A DNA stretch of 64,000 nucleotides from an uncultured Litoreibacter sp. (GTDB lineage: Bacteria > Pseudomonadota > Alphaproteobacteria > Rhodobacterales > Rhodobacteraceae): positions 186,001 to 250,000 of the forward strand of contig CANNGL010000001.1 of NCBI GenBank assembly GCA_947504205.1, in the 5' to 3' direction. Made by a program: the position numbers and the translations under genes. Below the pieces are notes generated by a model. That model was not told the DNA's origin, did no database searches, and was given only the letters and a program-made list of their open reading frames with translations. Positions 1-7,765 of the stretch are shown in pieces; position 1 is the first letter of the stretch, and the number at the start of each line of letters is the position of its first letter.

Positions 1-106
1 CTCTTTGCGACACGATCTGGCCGGGCTGAATGTCGCGTGCCAGCAGTTTTTCGGTGAAATTCGAATAGGCATGGTCGCGAAGGCGCAATGTTGTCAATTC
101 GGTCAT
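1..106 (-). CDS. GntR-family transcriptional regulator, N-terminal fragment
   Basis: The gene starts at an ATG on the minus strand and runs off the left edge, so only about 35 residues are visible. They read like the beginning of an FadR-type GntR regulator: a short leader, then a first helix of the type LRDHAYSNFTEKLLARDI followed by QPGQIVSQR, which is the usual lead-in to the winged helix. The start overlaps the stop of the upstream DapA-like gene by ATGA, so the two are probably co-transcribed and translationally coupled. It may control the neighbouring DapA/PhyH block. The effector-binding domain is outside the window. Confidence 0.7.
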   Translation of the reverse strand, partial: MTELTTLRLRDHAYSNFTEKLLARDIQPGQIVSQR

Positions 107-972
107 GCCACGGTCTCTGTCTGTGCAAATCTTGTCGCGATAGCGGTGCGGGCCTCGGAGCCCAGGGGACGGAGCGGTGCACGCACATGGCCCCAGTCTG
201 GGTTCCCCGTCATTGCGACCATCGCTTGTTTCAAAGCTGGAATAACGGGGTAGGATACGATCAGATCAACATCTGCTGACAAGGCTGCATCATGTCTGTG
301 GGTTTCAAACAGCGTGGTCAGGCGGGCAGGATGAAGGTTTGCCATGCCGCAGATGGAGCCGGCACCGCCCATCGCCGCGGCTTTGTGCAACAGCCGTTCA
401 TCCCCGACCAGAACAGGAATGTTGCGCTGCTCCAGCACCGCGCGGGTCTCGGACCACTGTCCCGCGCTGTCTTTCAGAGCCACGACGCGATCAGGAAATG
501 CTGCACGAAGGCGCGTGATCAGTTCAAGCGACAAGGGCACTTGGGTGATTTGCGGGATGTGGTAGAGGATGAACTCTGCAGACGGGTCAGCAGCGTCGAG
601 CAATCTTGTATGCCAATCAAATAGCCCGTCGTCATCGAGACCTTTGAAATAGAATGGCGGCAATAGCAGAAATCTGTTTATGCCGAGATCAACGCCCTGT
701 TGAACTTGCCGCGCTACATCCGAGATGGCCGTCGCGCAAAGGCCAAGTGTGAAGCAGTCCGCAGGCAGCCCGCTGTCCAGCAGCGCGCGAATTGCGCTCT
801 GCCTTTCGTTCATCCCAATCGAGGCCCCTTCGCCTGTGGTACCAAAAAGCGTGATCCCTTTGAGCCCATGGTCGAGCAACTGGTTGGCGTGCTGGCTCAT
901 CAGCGGGAGGTTAAGCCGACCATCCCCATGAAAGGGCGTGAGCAATGCAACAGAAATGCCAAAATGCGCGAT
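103..972 (-). CDS. DapA-family (dihydrodipicolinate synthase/N-acetylneuraminate lyase) aldolase
   Basis: A class I aldolase of the DHDPS/NAL superfamily, which condenses or cleaves a 2-oxo acid through a lysine Schiff base. With the start chosen here the protein is 289 residues, the normal family length. It has the substrate-carboxylate loop GTTGEG near residues 44-49, the tyrosine of a YHIP motif at about 137 and the Schiff-base lysine of VALKDSAG at about 167. Start choice: a strong AGGGAGG lies 5 bases before an in-frame ATC that precedes the first conserved strand (FGISVALLTPF). Upstream in-frame ATGs, for example the one at 1068, lack a ribosome site and would add unconserved residues. 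It couples to the GntR gene by ATGA. The true substrate is unknown. Confidence 0.8.
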   Translation of the reverse strand: MAHFGISVALLTPFHGDGRLNLPLMSQHANQLLDHGLKGITLFGTTGEGASIGMNERQSAIRALLDSGLPADCFTLGLCATAISDVARQVQQGVDLGINRFLLLPPFYFKGLDDDGLFDWHTRLLDAADPSAEFILYHIPQITQVPLSLELITRLRAAFPDRVVALKDSAGQWSETRAVLEQRNIPVLVGDERLLHKAAAMGGAGSICGMANLHPARLTTLFETHRHDAALSADVDLIVSYPVIPALKQAMVAMTGNPDWGHVRAPLRPLGSEARTAIATRFAQTETVA

Positions 973-1048
973 AGTCGCCTCCCTGACAATCGGCGGGTGG
1001 TTTGCGAGTCGAGGGTTCAGCGTACTGGCTACAAGTTGATTGTCAACG

Positions 1049-1058
1049 TAACATGTTA
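1049..1058. promoter_or_regulatory. Palindrome TAACATGTTA between divergent genes
   Basis: A perfect 10-base palindrome in the 124-base space between the DapA-like gene (leftward) and the PhyH gene (rightward). This is the position expected for an operator serving both directions. The nearby GntR-type regulator is the obvious candidate to bind it. The binding assignment is inference from position only. Confidence 0.4.
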
Positions 1059-1096
1059 GAGCTACCATTAGGCAGCCAAACGAAAGATCAGGTGGG

Positions 1097-2014
1097 ATGA
1101 CGCCAGAGCAAACACATTCACTGTCCTTGAATGGTGCGGCCGTACCCCCGGAAATGGTTGGGGGTCTTGTACCGGCCAATCCAAAAGGTGACCTGGCTCA
1201 ACAGCTGGAGCAACGTGGCTATCTTTTCTTGCGCGGCGTTCATAACGCCAACGAGGTCGAGGCTGCTCGGCTGGAAGTGCTGCGCCGTTTGGCCGACGTT
1301 GGCGAAATCAAAGCCCCGGCAGAAGATGGCATTGCGTCGGGCACCTCCAGTCGCCGGGAGGCGTACCCGACGAAGCAGAAATTGGGCGAATTTTGGCGAT
1401 CAGTCAGTGACGGCCCAGCGGTGAGGGCTGTCATTAACGGCCCGCGTATCACTCGGACGATGAGTCAGCTTTTTCGAGAGCCAGCCCGACATTTTACCTT
1501 CGCTTGGTTGCGCGCGATGGCTACTGGTCGCGCAAGCCCACTGCACATCGACCATCCTTACATGAACCGTGGGTCTGACCGCCTGGTCACGTGCTGGACG
1601 CCTCTGTGTGATATCGATTTGTACAATGGTCCGCTCTACATCCTCGAAGGGTCGCATGAATGGTCCGACATCCGACAGGCCTTTGAGGGACATGACGTCG
1701 ATCGTGACCCGTCACGTCCGGGGCATATCGAAGAAGCGCCGATTTCTTTGGCCAAGCGTAAGAGCAGCCGACTGCTGACCGCAGACTTTGTGCGAGGTGA
1801 TTGCCTGATCTTTGGTATGTTCACGGTACACGGATCGTTCGACAACAACGCCACAAATGGGGCCGTCCGGCTGTCTTGTGACACGCGGTTTCAACCCGAA
1901 GCTGACCCGATGGACGAGCGGTTCTCCGGGCCGGACCCGCGCGCTCATAATGATCTTGGTTATGCTTGCCTCTCCGCATCACTTCCGATGACTGAAACAG
2001 GGGCCTTGCGCTGA
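1097..2014 (+). CDS. Phytanoyl-CoA dioxygenase (PhyH) family Fe(II)/2-oxoglutarate hydroxylase
   Basis: A cytoplasmic non-haem iron oxygenase of 305 residues, expected to hydroxylate an unactivated C-H bond while decarboxylating 2-oxoglutarate. The iron triad is visible as H150-x-D152 (PLHIDHPY) and H245 (FTVHGSF), with R258 (VRLSCDTR) in the position that holds the 2-oxoglutarate carboxylate. The double-stranded beta-helix core spans roughly residues 40-270. It is followed 13 bases later by a second DapA-family gene and then a PAL-like propeller, so a hydroxylation followed by C-N or C-C cleavage is plausible. The substrate is unknown; closeness to PhyH proteins that act on amino acids or CoA esters cannot be judged by eye. 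Confidence 0.85.
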   Translation: MTPEQTHSLSLNGAAVPPEMVGGLVPANPKGDLAQQLEQRGYLFLRGVHNANEVEAARLEVLRRLADVGEIKAPAEDGIASGTSSRREAYPTKQKLGEFWRSVSDGPAVRAVINGPRITRTMSQLFREPARHFTFAWLRAMATGRASPLHIDHPYMNRGSDRLVTCWTPLCDIDLYNGPLYILEGSHEWSDIRQAFEGHDVDRDPSRPGHIEEAPISLAKRKSSRLLTADFVRGDCLIFGMFTVHGSFDNNATNGAVRLSCDTRFQPEADPMDERFSGPDPRAHNDLGYACLSASLPMTETGALR

Positions 2015-2027
2015 AAGAGGGGTGGCC

Positions 2028-2921
2028 GTGAAAGGCATCGTACCCAGCCTGAATACACCCTTTGATGCAGATGGTAACTTGGATCACACATCGCTAAGAC
2101 GGCTCATCAATCACACGGTCGATGCAGGTTGCGGTGGAATGCTCGGGCTGGCGGTCGCAGGCGAACATATGACGCTCTCGATTTCCGAAAAATTGGCATT
2201 CATCGACACTGTGGCTGAGGCAAATGCGGGACGAATTCCGTTTATCGTCAGCGTTACTGCACCGGATGCCACCACCAGCGTCGAACTAACCAAAGCTGCG
2301 TCCTACTCCGGAGCGTCAGGCATCTGTGTTCAACTGCCAGACAACATGGACCGTCTTGGTAGACTGGAATTTCTGCAAGAGCTGGCGGCGCACGCGCCGG
2401 AAGTGCTGATGGTTCAGGACCTTGATTGGACAGGTGGTGGCTTGACGTTGGAGGATATCGTCTTCCTGTTTGGCGAGGTGGAGAAGTTTTCGTGGCTCAA
2501 GATTGAAACACACGATGCAGGGCCAAAATACTCGACGGTTCTGAAGGCAACCGATGGCGCGCTAAGTGTCTGTGGGGGATGGGCGGTGACACAGCTTCTC
2601 GATGCTATGAACCGCGGTGTGAACGCCTTTATCCCTACAGGCATGGAACGCGTCTATGTTGCGATTTACAGGGCCTTTGAGAATGGTGACCACGCGAAGG
2701 CGAGAGAACTATTTGAAAAAGTGTTGCCGGTTCTGAACTTCTCGAACCAGAGCATTGAGACAAGTATTCGGTTCTTCAAGGAGTTGCGCAAAGCAGAGGG
2801 CTTGTTCGAGACGAATATTTGTCGAACGACCGCTGACGGTTATGACATGATTGAGCGAGCTGAAGGTTTACAGGCGCGAAAGACCGCGTTGGAACTTATC
2901 AAAGCGGTTTCGCCTTATTGA
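2028..2921 (+). CDS. DapA-family aldolase-like protein with altered catalytic triad
   Basis: A 297-residue TIM-barrel protein of the DHDPS/NAL superfamily. The family start (VPSLNTPFDADG) and a GxxGE-like loop (AVAGEHM) are present. The putative Schiff-base lysine lies in SWLKIET near residue 158. The usual tyrosine motif YNxP is missing: at the end of that strand the sequence reads VQDLDWTGGG, so proton relay must differ from DHDPS. A GTG six bases upstream is also in frame, but the second GTG has the better spacing (7 bases) from AAAGAGG and is preferred. It lies between the PhyH hydroxylase and the NHL lyase in one apparent operon and may act on their product. It could also be a non-aldolase member. 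Confidence 0.75.
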   Translation: MKGIVPSLNTPFDADGNLDHTSLRRLINHTVDAGCGGMLGLAVAGEHMTLSISEKLAFIDTVAEANAGRIPFIVSVTAPDATTSVELTKAASYSGASGICVQLPDNMDRLGRLEFLQELAAHAPEVLMVQDLDWTGGGLTLEDIVFLFGEVEKFSWLKIETHDAGPKYSTVLKATDGALSVCGGWAVTQLLDAMNRGVNAFIPTGMERVYVAIYRAFENGDHAKARELFEKVLPVLNFSNQSIETSIRFFKELRKAEGLFETNICRTTADGYDMIERAEGLQARKTALELIKAVSPY

Positions 2922-2964
2922 TAGCCGCAAACGCCGGGATTTCCCACAAAGAGGAGTGGTAAGC

Positions 2965-3939
2965 ATGGCAGAACGATTGGGGTCGGGCGCCCATACATAT
3001 GAACCAGTGTCGGATTGGGCGAACCTGCCAGACGATCTGGTTCTGGGAGATGTTGCTGGCATCGCTGTGGACGACAAAGACCGTGTCTACCTGTTTAACC
3101 GCGGGGAAACGCCCGTCGTCGTTCTAAACCAAAGTGGTGATGTCCTGGATGCTTGGGGGCGTGGCATCTTTCAAAATCCGCATGGTGCATCGATAGGTCC
3201 GGACCAATGTCTTTATCTGACAGATAATTTTGACCATACGGTTCGCAAATTCACCCTGGACGGCAGGCTGCTATTGGAGATCGGCACGGCAGGCGTCAGT
3301 TCAGGGTTCATGAGCGGAAAGCCGTTTTGCAAATGCACCCATTCGGCCATCTCACCCTCTGGCGATATTTACGTGTCAGACGGATATCAAAACGCCTGCA
3401 TCCACAAATTCGATCCGTCCGGGAAGCTGCTGAAAAGTTGGGGCTCACCCGGGACGGGACCCGGTGAGTTTAATCTCCCGCACAACATTTGTTGTGATGC
3501 TGACGGTTGGGTCTACGTCGCCGACCGCGAAAACTCTCGTGTGCAGATCTTTGATGATGATGGCCGTTTCGAGACGCAGATCAACAACATGCACCGGCCC
3601 AGCGGGCTGGCCATAATGCCCGGCTCTTGTCCCGACTGCATCGTCGGTGAGTTGGCTTCCTATTTGAAAGTTAACCGTGATTTTCCTAATCTTGGTCCGT
3701 TTGTCAGCATAATGGATCAAAACAGCAAAATGGTCTCTCGCCTCGACGCAGGGCAGGGAGCCGGGCTCGGGCCGGGTCAGTTCCTTTCACCACATAGCAT
3801 CGCCTATGATAGCAAGGGCGATCTTTATGTAGGCGACGTGGTCGATGCCGACTGGGTGTCGGTTATGCAAGACCGCGCGAAGCCTGACGCTCCACGCAGG
3901 TTTCAAAAACTGAAGCGGGTCAATTCGGCCAGAAGGTAG
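2965..3939 (+). CDS. NHL-repeat six-bladed propeller with PAL-type (peptidyl-alpha-hydroxyglycine lyase) active site
   Basis: A 324-residue beta-propeller of NHL repeats without signal peptide, started at an ATG preceded by GAGGAG. The residues that form the active site of the lyase domain of mammalian PAM all have counterparts here: Arg in FNRGE (46), zinc histidines in NPHG (73), LPHN (173) and SPHS (277), Tyr in SDGYQN (141) and Arg in ADRENSR (188). PAL splits N-substituted alpha-hydroxyglycines into an amide and glyoxylate. The upstream PhyH oxygenase could supply such a hydroxylated substrate. The motif match is seen directly; the reaction in this organism is inference. A merely structural NHL protein is the alternative. 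Confidence 0.75.
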   Translation: MAERLGSGAHTYEPVSDWANLPDDLVLGDVAGIAVDDKDRVYLFNRGETPVVVLNQSGDVLDAWGRGIFQNPHGASIGPDQCLYLTDNFDHTVRKFTLDGRLLLEIGTAGVSSGFMSGKPFCKCTHSAISPSGDIYVSDGYQNACIHKFDPSGKLLKSWGSPGTGPGEFNLPHNICCDADGWVYVADRENSRVQIFDDDGRFETQINNMHRPSGLAIMPGSCPDCIVGELASYLKVNRDFPNLGPFVSIMDQNSKMVSRLDAGQGAGLGPGQFLSPHSIAYDSKGDLYVGDVVDADWVSVMQDRAKPDAPRRFQKLKRVNSARR

Positions 3940-3947
3940 GCGCTTAC

Positions 3948-5165
3948 TTAGATCGCTATTTGGATGACAGCGCTGTCCGACGTACGCGCCTTTCGCAAAG
4001 CCAGGGGTGTTGTGCCCACATGTGCTTTGAATGCCTTGTAGAACGAGGATTTCGAGTTGAATCCGACGTCATAGGCGATTGCCAGAATTGTTTCGTCGGT
4101 GTCCCTTACACGCTTGACCGCATCGTCGATGCGCCAGCGATTTACATAATCGAAAAAGTTGCTTCCTATCGTTTCGTTGAGTGTTTGCGACAGGTAGTTC
4201 GACGTCACGCCGATATGTTTCGACAGATCCCAAAGCGACAGGTTCGGATCGCGATACAATAGATCATTTTGCATCGCCGATTTGATTTTCCGGGCCAGTC
4301 GCTGGGCCTGTTCCTCGGATAGGGCCGAACGCTCGTATTTTTGCGCCGGGCTGGCGACCTGTCGCTCATCCCGGTTGTCCCTCACAGTATCGCGCAGGAG
4401 GCCGGGTTTCTGACGTAGGCCCCACAGTGCAAGGACCCAGATAATGGCCGCGCTGATAGACAGATCGATAAACGGCTGTTCCAGCACGCTCTTTGGTAAA
4501 AGTTGTAGCCCGAACAAGATCATTACGACATTGGCGATATTGAAGATCAAGAAACATGCCGAGACGAGCATGATCCACCAAATCCAGTAGAGTTCCCGGT
4601 TCTCGGTGCTGGCAAACATGTCCTTGAGGCGCGTGTTGTAGGCGATGAGCAGACGGACTGTCAGAAACAGGTAGAAGGCCACCTGAGCATAAAACATGAT
4701 TGTCAGCGTCCATATCCCTGCGATCAAGATCGGCACCAAAGCATAGTCAACCGCGTCGCCCTGCTCGAGCGAGTGGTGAATGTCGGCGGGTAGGACGAGA
4801 AATAGGACCATCACACAAGCGCCAAACAGCGCAGGAACCGCGTGCAAGACCTTGTACCGCAGGTCCGCATAGCTGCCCTCCGTTGTTAGTCCGCGGACGT
4901 AGAGCCAGAACAAGGGAGCAAGCATCATTGAAAATGGCAGATTGAGCGGCGTCAACACCCTGAGCAGGTCGTCAGCGTCATATACCTTGGCGATCGCATC
5001 AAAGAGCAGCGGCGCTGAAGACGCGGCTTCTGCGAGAAAGAACAACGCCAGCGGCAAATGAATATGTCGATGTCGTTGCCTCAGGATCAAAAGGTTTGCG
5101 CAAAACAAGGACAACCCAATCAGGAAACTGCCAACGCCAAAATATAGCAACTCTTCGCTTGTCAT
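3948..5165 (-). CDS. Membrane-anchored AraC-family transcriptional regulator
   Basis: A 405-residue protein with about seven hydrophobic spans in residues 5-255, followed by a charged linker and a C-terminal AraC-type double helix-turn-helix (about 295-395) containing SLWDLSKHIGVTSNYLSQ and the typical second motif IAYDVGFNSKSSFYKAFK. This 7TM-AraC layout suggests direct sensing of a membrane or periplasmic signal. It ends 8 bases from the convergent PAL-like gene and is divergent, across 290 bases, from a small membrane protein that may be its target. Signal and regulon are unknown. Confidence 0.88.
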   Translation of the reverse strand: MTSEELLYFGVGSFLIGLSLFCANLLILRQRHRHIHLPLALFFLAEAASSAPLLFDAIAKVYDADDLLRVLTPLNLPFSMMLAPLFWLYVRGLTTEGSYADLRYKVLHAVPALFGACVMVLFLVLPADIHHSLEQGDAVDYALVPILIAGIWTLTIMFYAQVAFYLFLTVRLLIAYNTRLKDMFASTENRELYWIWWIMLVSACFLIFNIANVVMILFGLQLLPKSVLEQPFIDLSISAAIIWVLALWGLRQKPGLLRDTVRDNRDERQVASPAQKYERSALSEEQAQRLARKIKSAMQNDLLYRDPNLSLWDLSKHIGVTSNYLSQTLNETIGSNFFDYVNRWRIDDAVKRVRDTDETILAIAYDVGFNSKSSFYKAFKAHVGTTPLALRKARTSDSAVIQIAI

Positions 5166-5404
5166 AATTGGCTCCTGAAATTGGCATCTGGTTCTTAACG
5201 ATCTGCGTCGAAAGTCTCACCCCAGAAAGCGTCTTCGCATATAGGCGAGAACTCTGGTTTTCTGGGCATTTCGCGTGTTTTGCATACGGCGAACAGAGGG
5301 TCGAGCGCATTACCTAGGGTCTCTACTTGCAGGCGAGAACATTTGGTATGGTGTTTTCCTTTAGAGACGGACGAACGGCGCTCCTCCGCTTGTCAAACTA
5401 TATC

Positions 5405-5424
5405 CAATTCGGTTGCGCGAATTG
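5405..5424. promoter_or_regulatory. Inverted repeat CAATTCG-N6-CGAATTG upstream of a membrane protein gene
   Basis: Perfect 7-base arms separated by six bases, 31 bases before the start of the downstream membrane protein and within the space shared with the divergent AraC-type regulator. A candidate operator. AraC proteins more often bind direct repeats, so a different regulator is possible. Confidence 0.3.
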
Positions 5425-5455
5425 AAATGATATAAAGACAAACGGAGCAGTAATA

Positions 5456-6112
5456 ATGACCATACTCACAGAACAGACATTGCGCCTTCCGCGGTCGTCC
5501 CGATCGGATACCGCTCATCAACTCCTCGCTATACTGAGTGAGTTTCTGACGCTTGTCGCGTTACTGATCGCTGTTGTCGCGGTTATTTTAGTCGACATAA
5601 GAATTTTGGAAAATCGTCTGGGCGAGTTGTCTCTGACGGAACTGCTGCAAAGTGCACTGGTTCTGGGGATGGTTCTGACTTTCGTGACTTGCGCATATCT
5701 CAACGCTCGATCGCGGGGGTGCCTGATCGCACTCTCCACTCTTTTTGCCTGTATGCTCATCAGGGAAAACGATGCTTTTTTTGACCTGATACGTCACGGC
5801 TTCTGGGTGATCCCCGCCGGGATCATCGCTGTCGTTGGCGCCACCTGTTGCTATCTCAATAGGGACAGTCTGGCGGAGCCGTTTGTTCGCTATTTCAGAA
5901 CCCGGCACGCGACGCTCATCCATCTGGGATTTTTGCTGTTGATGGTGTTCAGTCGTTTGTTTGGAACAGGTTCGCTTTGGCAGTTTGTTATGGGCGCTGA
6001 CTACAATGCCGTCATCAAAACTGTCGTGCAGGAAGGTTTGGAACTTCTGGGATATGCCCTGATGGCCTACGGCCTGTTCATGTCCTCAACCCGCCGTCCA
6101 GCGACCATCTAA
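5456..6112 (+). CDS. Hypothetical multi-pass membrane protein
   Basis: A 218-residue protein with about six hydrophobic segments (roughly 25-48, 60-82, 88-102, 112-132, 150-168 and 185-208) and a basic N-terminus. I do not recognise a catalytic motif. A short acidic stretch, RENDAFFD, sits between predicted helices. It is transcribed away from the membrane-anchored AraC regulator and could be regulated by it. Its last four bases overlap the end of the convergent hydrolase gene. Function unknown. Confidence 0.65.
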   Translation: MTILTEQTLRLPRSSRSDTAHQLLAILSEFLTLVALLIAVVAVILVDIRILENRLGELSLTELLQSALVLGMVLTFVTCAYLNARSRGCLIALSTLFACMLIRENDAFFDLIRHGFWVIPAGIIAVVGATCCYLNRDSLAEPFVRYFRTRHATLIHLGFLLLMVFSRLFGTGSLWQFVMGADYNAVIKTVVQEGLELLGYALMAYGLFMSSTRRPATI

Positions 6113-6891
6113 AAGCTGGCGTCTTTGAGCAGCACTTCTGTTGGCAGTCTTTGACCAGACAGCCAACAGCGGATCGTCCGCACGAACAGAGCCTCATCCT
6201 CAGCGCACCACGCATGGCCTAATCCGGCAACTATACCGGCTTCGCAGTTGGGCATGTGCGCCTCAAATATCTCCAGAGAGTTCAGGATCGTCGCGTGTTC
6301 TTTCTCTCCTGCCAACACGAGTGTGGGGATGCGGATGTCTGGAAGAGTGGCGCGTATGTCGAAGTCAACGACGAGACGGGCGATGGTGCGCAATGTGGCA
6401 GGGCTGACATTCGGCCTTCCATCAGGGTCTAAGCATATACTTGTATCCTTCAGACCCATCGACTTGCCCGATTTTTCGTAAAACCATGCGAAGCGCGTCA
6501 ACGGCGACATAAGATAAAGCATCAACTTCATAAGTCGGGGATTTGGCATGTCGCCGGCGTGACACCCGCTTAGACAGGCACGGTCAACCAGATGCGGATG
6601 GCGGATCATGAATGTCAGCCCGACATAAGCTCCAAAGGATAACCCAACCAGATCGACCGGCTCGCCGCCCAGTTCCCGCTCGACCAATTCCGCCAAATCA
6701 TCTGCGGCTTGCTCAAGGGTGCTAAGCATGCGGTGGATGCTGCCTCCGTGACCGGGCAAGTCGGGAAAAATAGCATTGATTTCGGGAAGTTGATCAACTG
6801 CGCTAAACCACATTCGACTGGTGAAACTGCCGGCGTGGAGAAACAGCACCGGCAGATTGTCAGATCTGCCACGCGTTACAAAATGCAGCAT
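6109..6891 (-). CDS. Alpha/beta-fold hydrolase
   Basis: A 260-residue cytoplasmic alpha/beta hydrolase. The oxyanion region HAGSF follows the first strand, the nucleophile elbow is GLSFGA (serine near residue 84), and the C-terminal histidine is in GLGHAW; an acid after the strand TLVLAGEKE would complete the triad. The sequence resembles the esterase/lactonase group (PcaD or MhpC-like), with PDLPGHGGS after strand four. Its end overlaps the convergent membrane protein gene. No pathway partner is evident, so the substrate is open. Confidence 0.82.
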   Translation of the reverse strand: MLHFVTRGRSDNLPVLFLHAGSFTSRMWFSAVDQLPEINAIFPDLPGHGGSIHRMLSTLEQAADDLAELVERELGGEPVDLVGLSFGAYVGLTFMIRHPHLVDRACLSGCHAGDMPNPRLMKLMLYLMSPLTRFAWFYEKSGKSMGLKDTSICLDPDGRPNVSPATLRTIARLVVDFDIRATLPDIRIPTLVLAGEKEHATILNSLEIFEAHMPNCEAGIVAGLGHAWCAEDEALFVRTIRCWLSGQRLPTEVLLKDASF

Positions 6892-6923
6892 GTCATGTCC
6901 TTTAAGGATTTGGATTTGCGGAA

Positions 6924-6958
6924 TGGTCTGCCCAGTGTTTTCACATCAGGGCAGACCA
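6924..6958 (-). terminator. Ten-base-stem hairpin between the mipA-like and hydrolase genes
   Basis: Perfect inverted repeat TGGTCTGCCC / GGGCAGACCA with a 15-base loop, about 20 bases past the stop of the MipA-like gene and before the hydrolase start. No long T-run follows on the minus strand, so it may be a weak or factor-dependent terminator or an mRNA end-protecting hairpin. Confidence 0.45.
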
Positions 6959-6978
6959 AGGACGGCTCTGACGGAGGG

Positions 6979-7716
6979 TCAGAATTGGTACACGAGGGCG
7001 ATAGCGGCGGCTGCTACGCCGCCGTTTTCAACCAGCGGACTATCTGAATATGACCCGCCGAAATGTTCGTAGGCGAGTGTGCCGATCAAAGCTGAATTCG
7101 CTGTCACCGGGATGGTTGCCGATAGCTGAATGTTCGGGCTTATCGTTGAGCCCGGTGAATAGGCACCTCTCAGAGAGTTTGCCTCTGCGGCGGACACACC
7201 GACAAGATGCGCATTCAGATCGCCATCGCGATACCGGAGACCTAGTGATGCGTCAATTCTGGCCGATTGGGCGAAGAAGGCTTTTGTGAGCTGTACTTGT
7301 GCCTCATAGCCATCATGCGTTGAGGAGACGTCGTGAAGAAATGACGCCTCAGCGCTGATATCGTTGCCAAAGTCACGTCGAACAAAGAAACCAGCTTCGA
7401 TTGCCGTGTCACGATCCAGACCGGCAAAAAGCGCCGAATCCGGGAAGTCAGGGTCGAAACGCGGAGCAACTCGCAGGGTGAACTCATAAGTGTCGCTGCT
7501 CACTGCTTTGTATGACAACCCACCGAAGCCAATCGTCAACCTTTCCGTCTCGTACTCAAGGTTTACGCCTATGCCGAGATTAGTATCATCTCCTTGGTAG
7601 ACTTCGCTCTCTACACCGGCCCCAAGACCGATGCTCCAACGTCCTTCGGCTTGAGCGCTGACTGCACAACACACCGAAACGCAAGCCAGGACGGCTTGAG
7701 TATTTCTGCTACTCAT
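6979..7716 (-). CDS. MipA/OmpV-family outer-membrane protein
   Basis: A 245-residue beta-barrel protein with a signal peptide (basic start, then ACVSVCCAVSAQA, cleavage probably before EGRW). The mature part shows alternating amphipathic strands, the family start WSIGLGAGVESEVYQGDD, and a C-terminal strand ending in YQF, the terminal phenylalanine recognised by the BAM machinery. The start chosen has GGAAAG just upstream; the open frame extends further but without a signal peptide. OmpV/MipA members are barrels with roles from murein enzyme scaffolding to porin-like function. It follows a class D beta-lactamase by 49 bases, so a shared transcript is likely and a cell-wall or antibiotic link is possible. 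Confidence 0.8.
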   Translation of the reverse strand: MSSRNTQAVLACVSVCCAVSAQAEGRWSIGLGAGVESEVYQGDDTNLGIGVNLEYETERLTIGFGGLSYKAVSSDTYEFTLRVAPRFDPDFPDSALFAGLDRDTAIEAGFFVRRDFGNDISAEASFLHDVSSTHDGYEAQVQLTKAFFAQSARIDASLGLRYRDGDLNAHLVGVSAAEANSLRGAYSPGSTISPNIQLSATIPVTANSALIGTLAYEHFGGSYSDSPLVENGGVAAAAIALVYQF

Positions 7717-7765
7717 CTGCTTTCCATTTCTTATCTGAAGGGATTTCCCAAAGCGCTGGTCAGCG

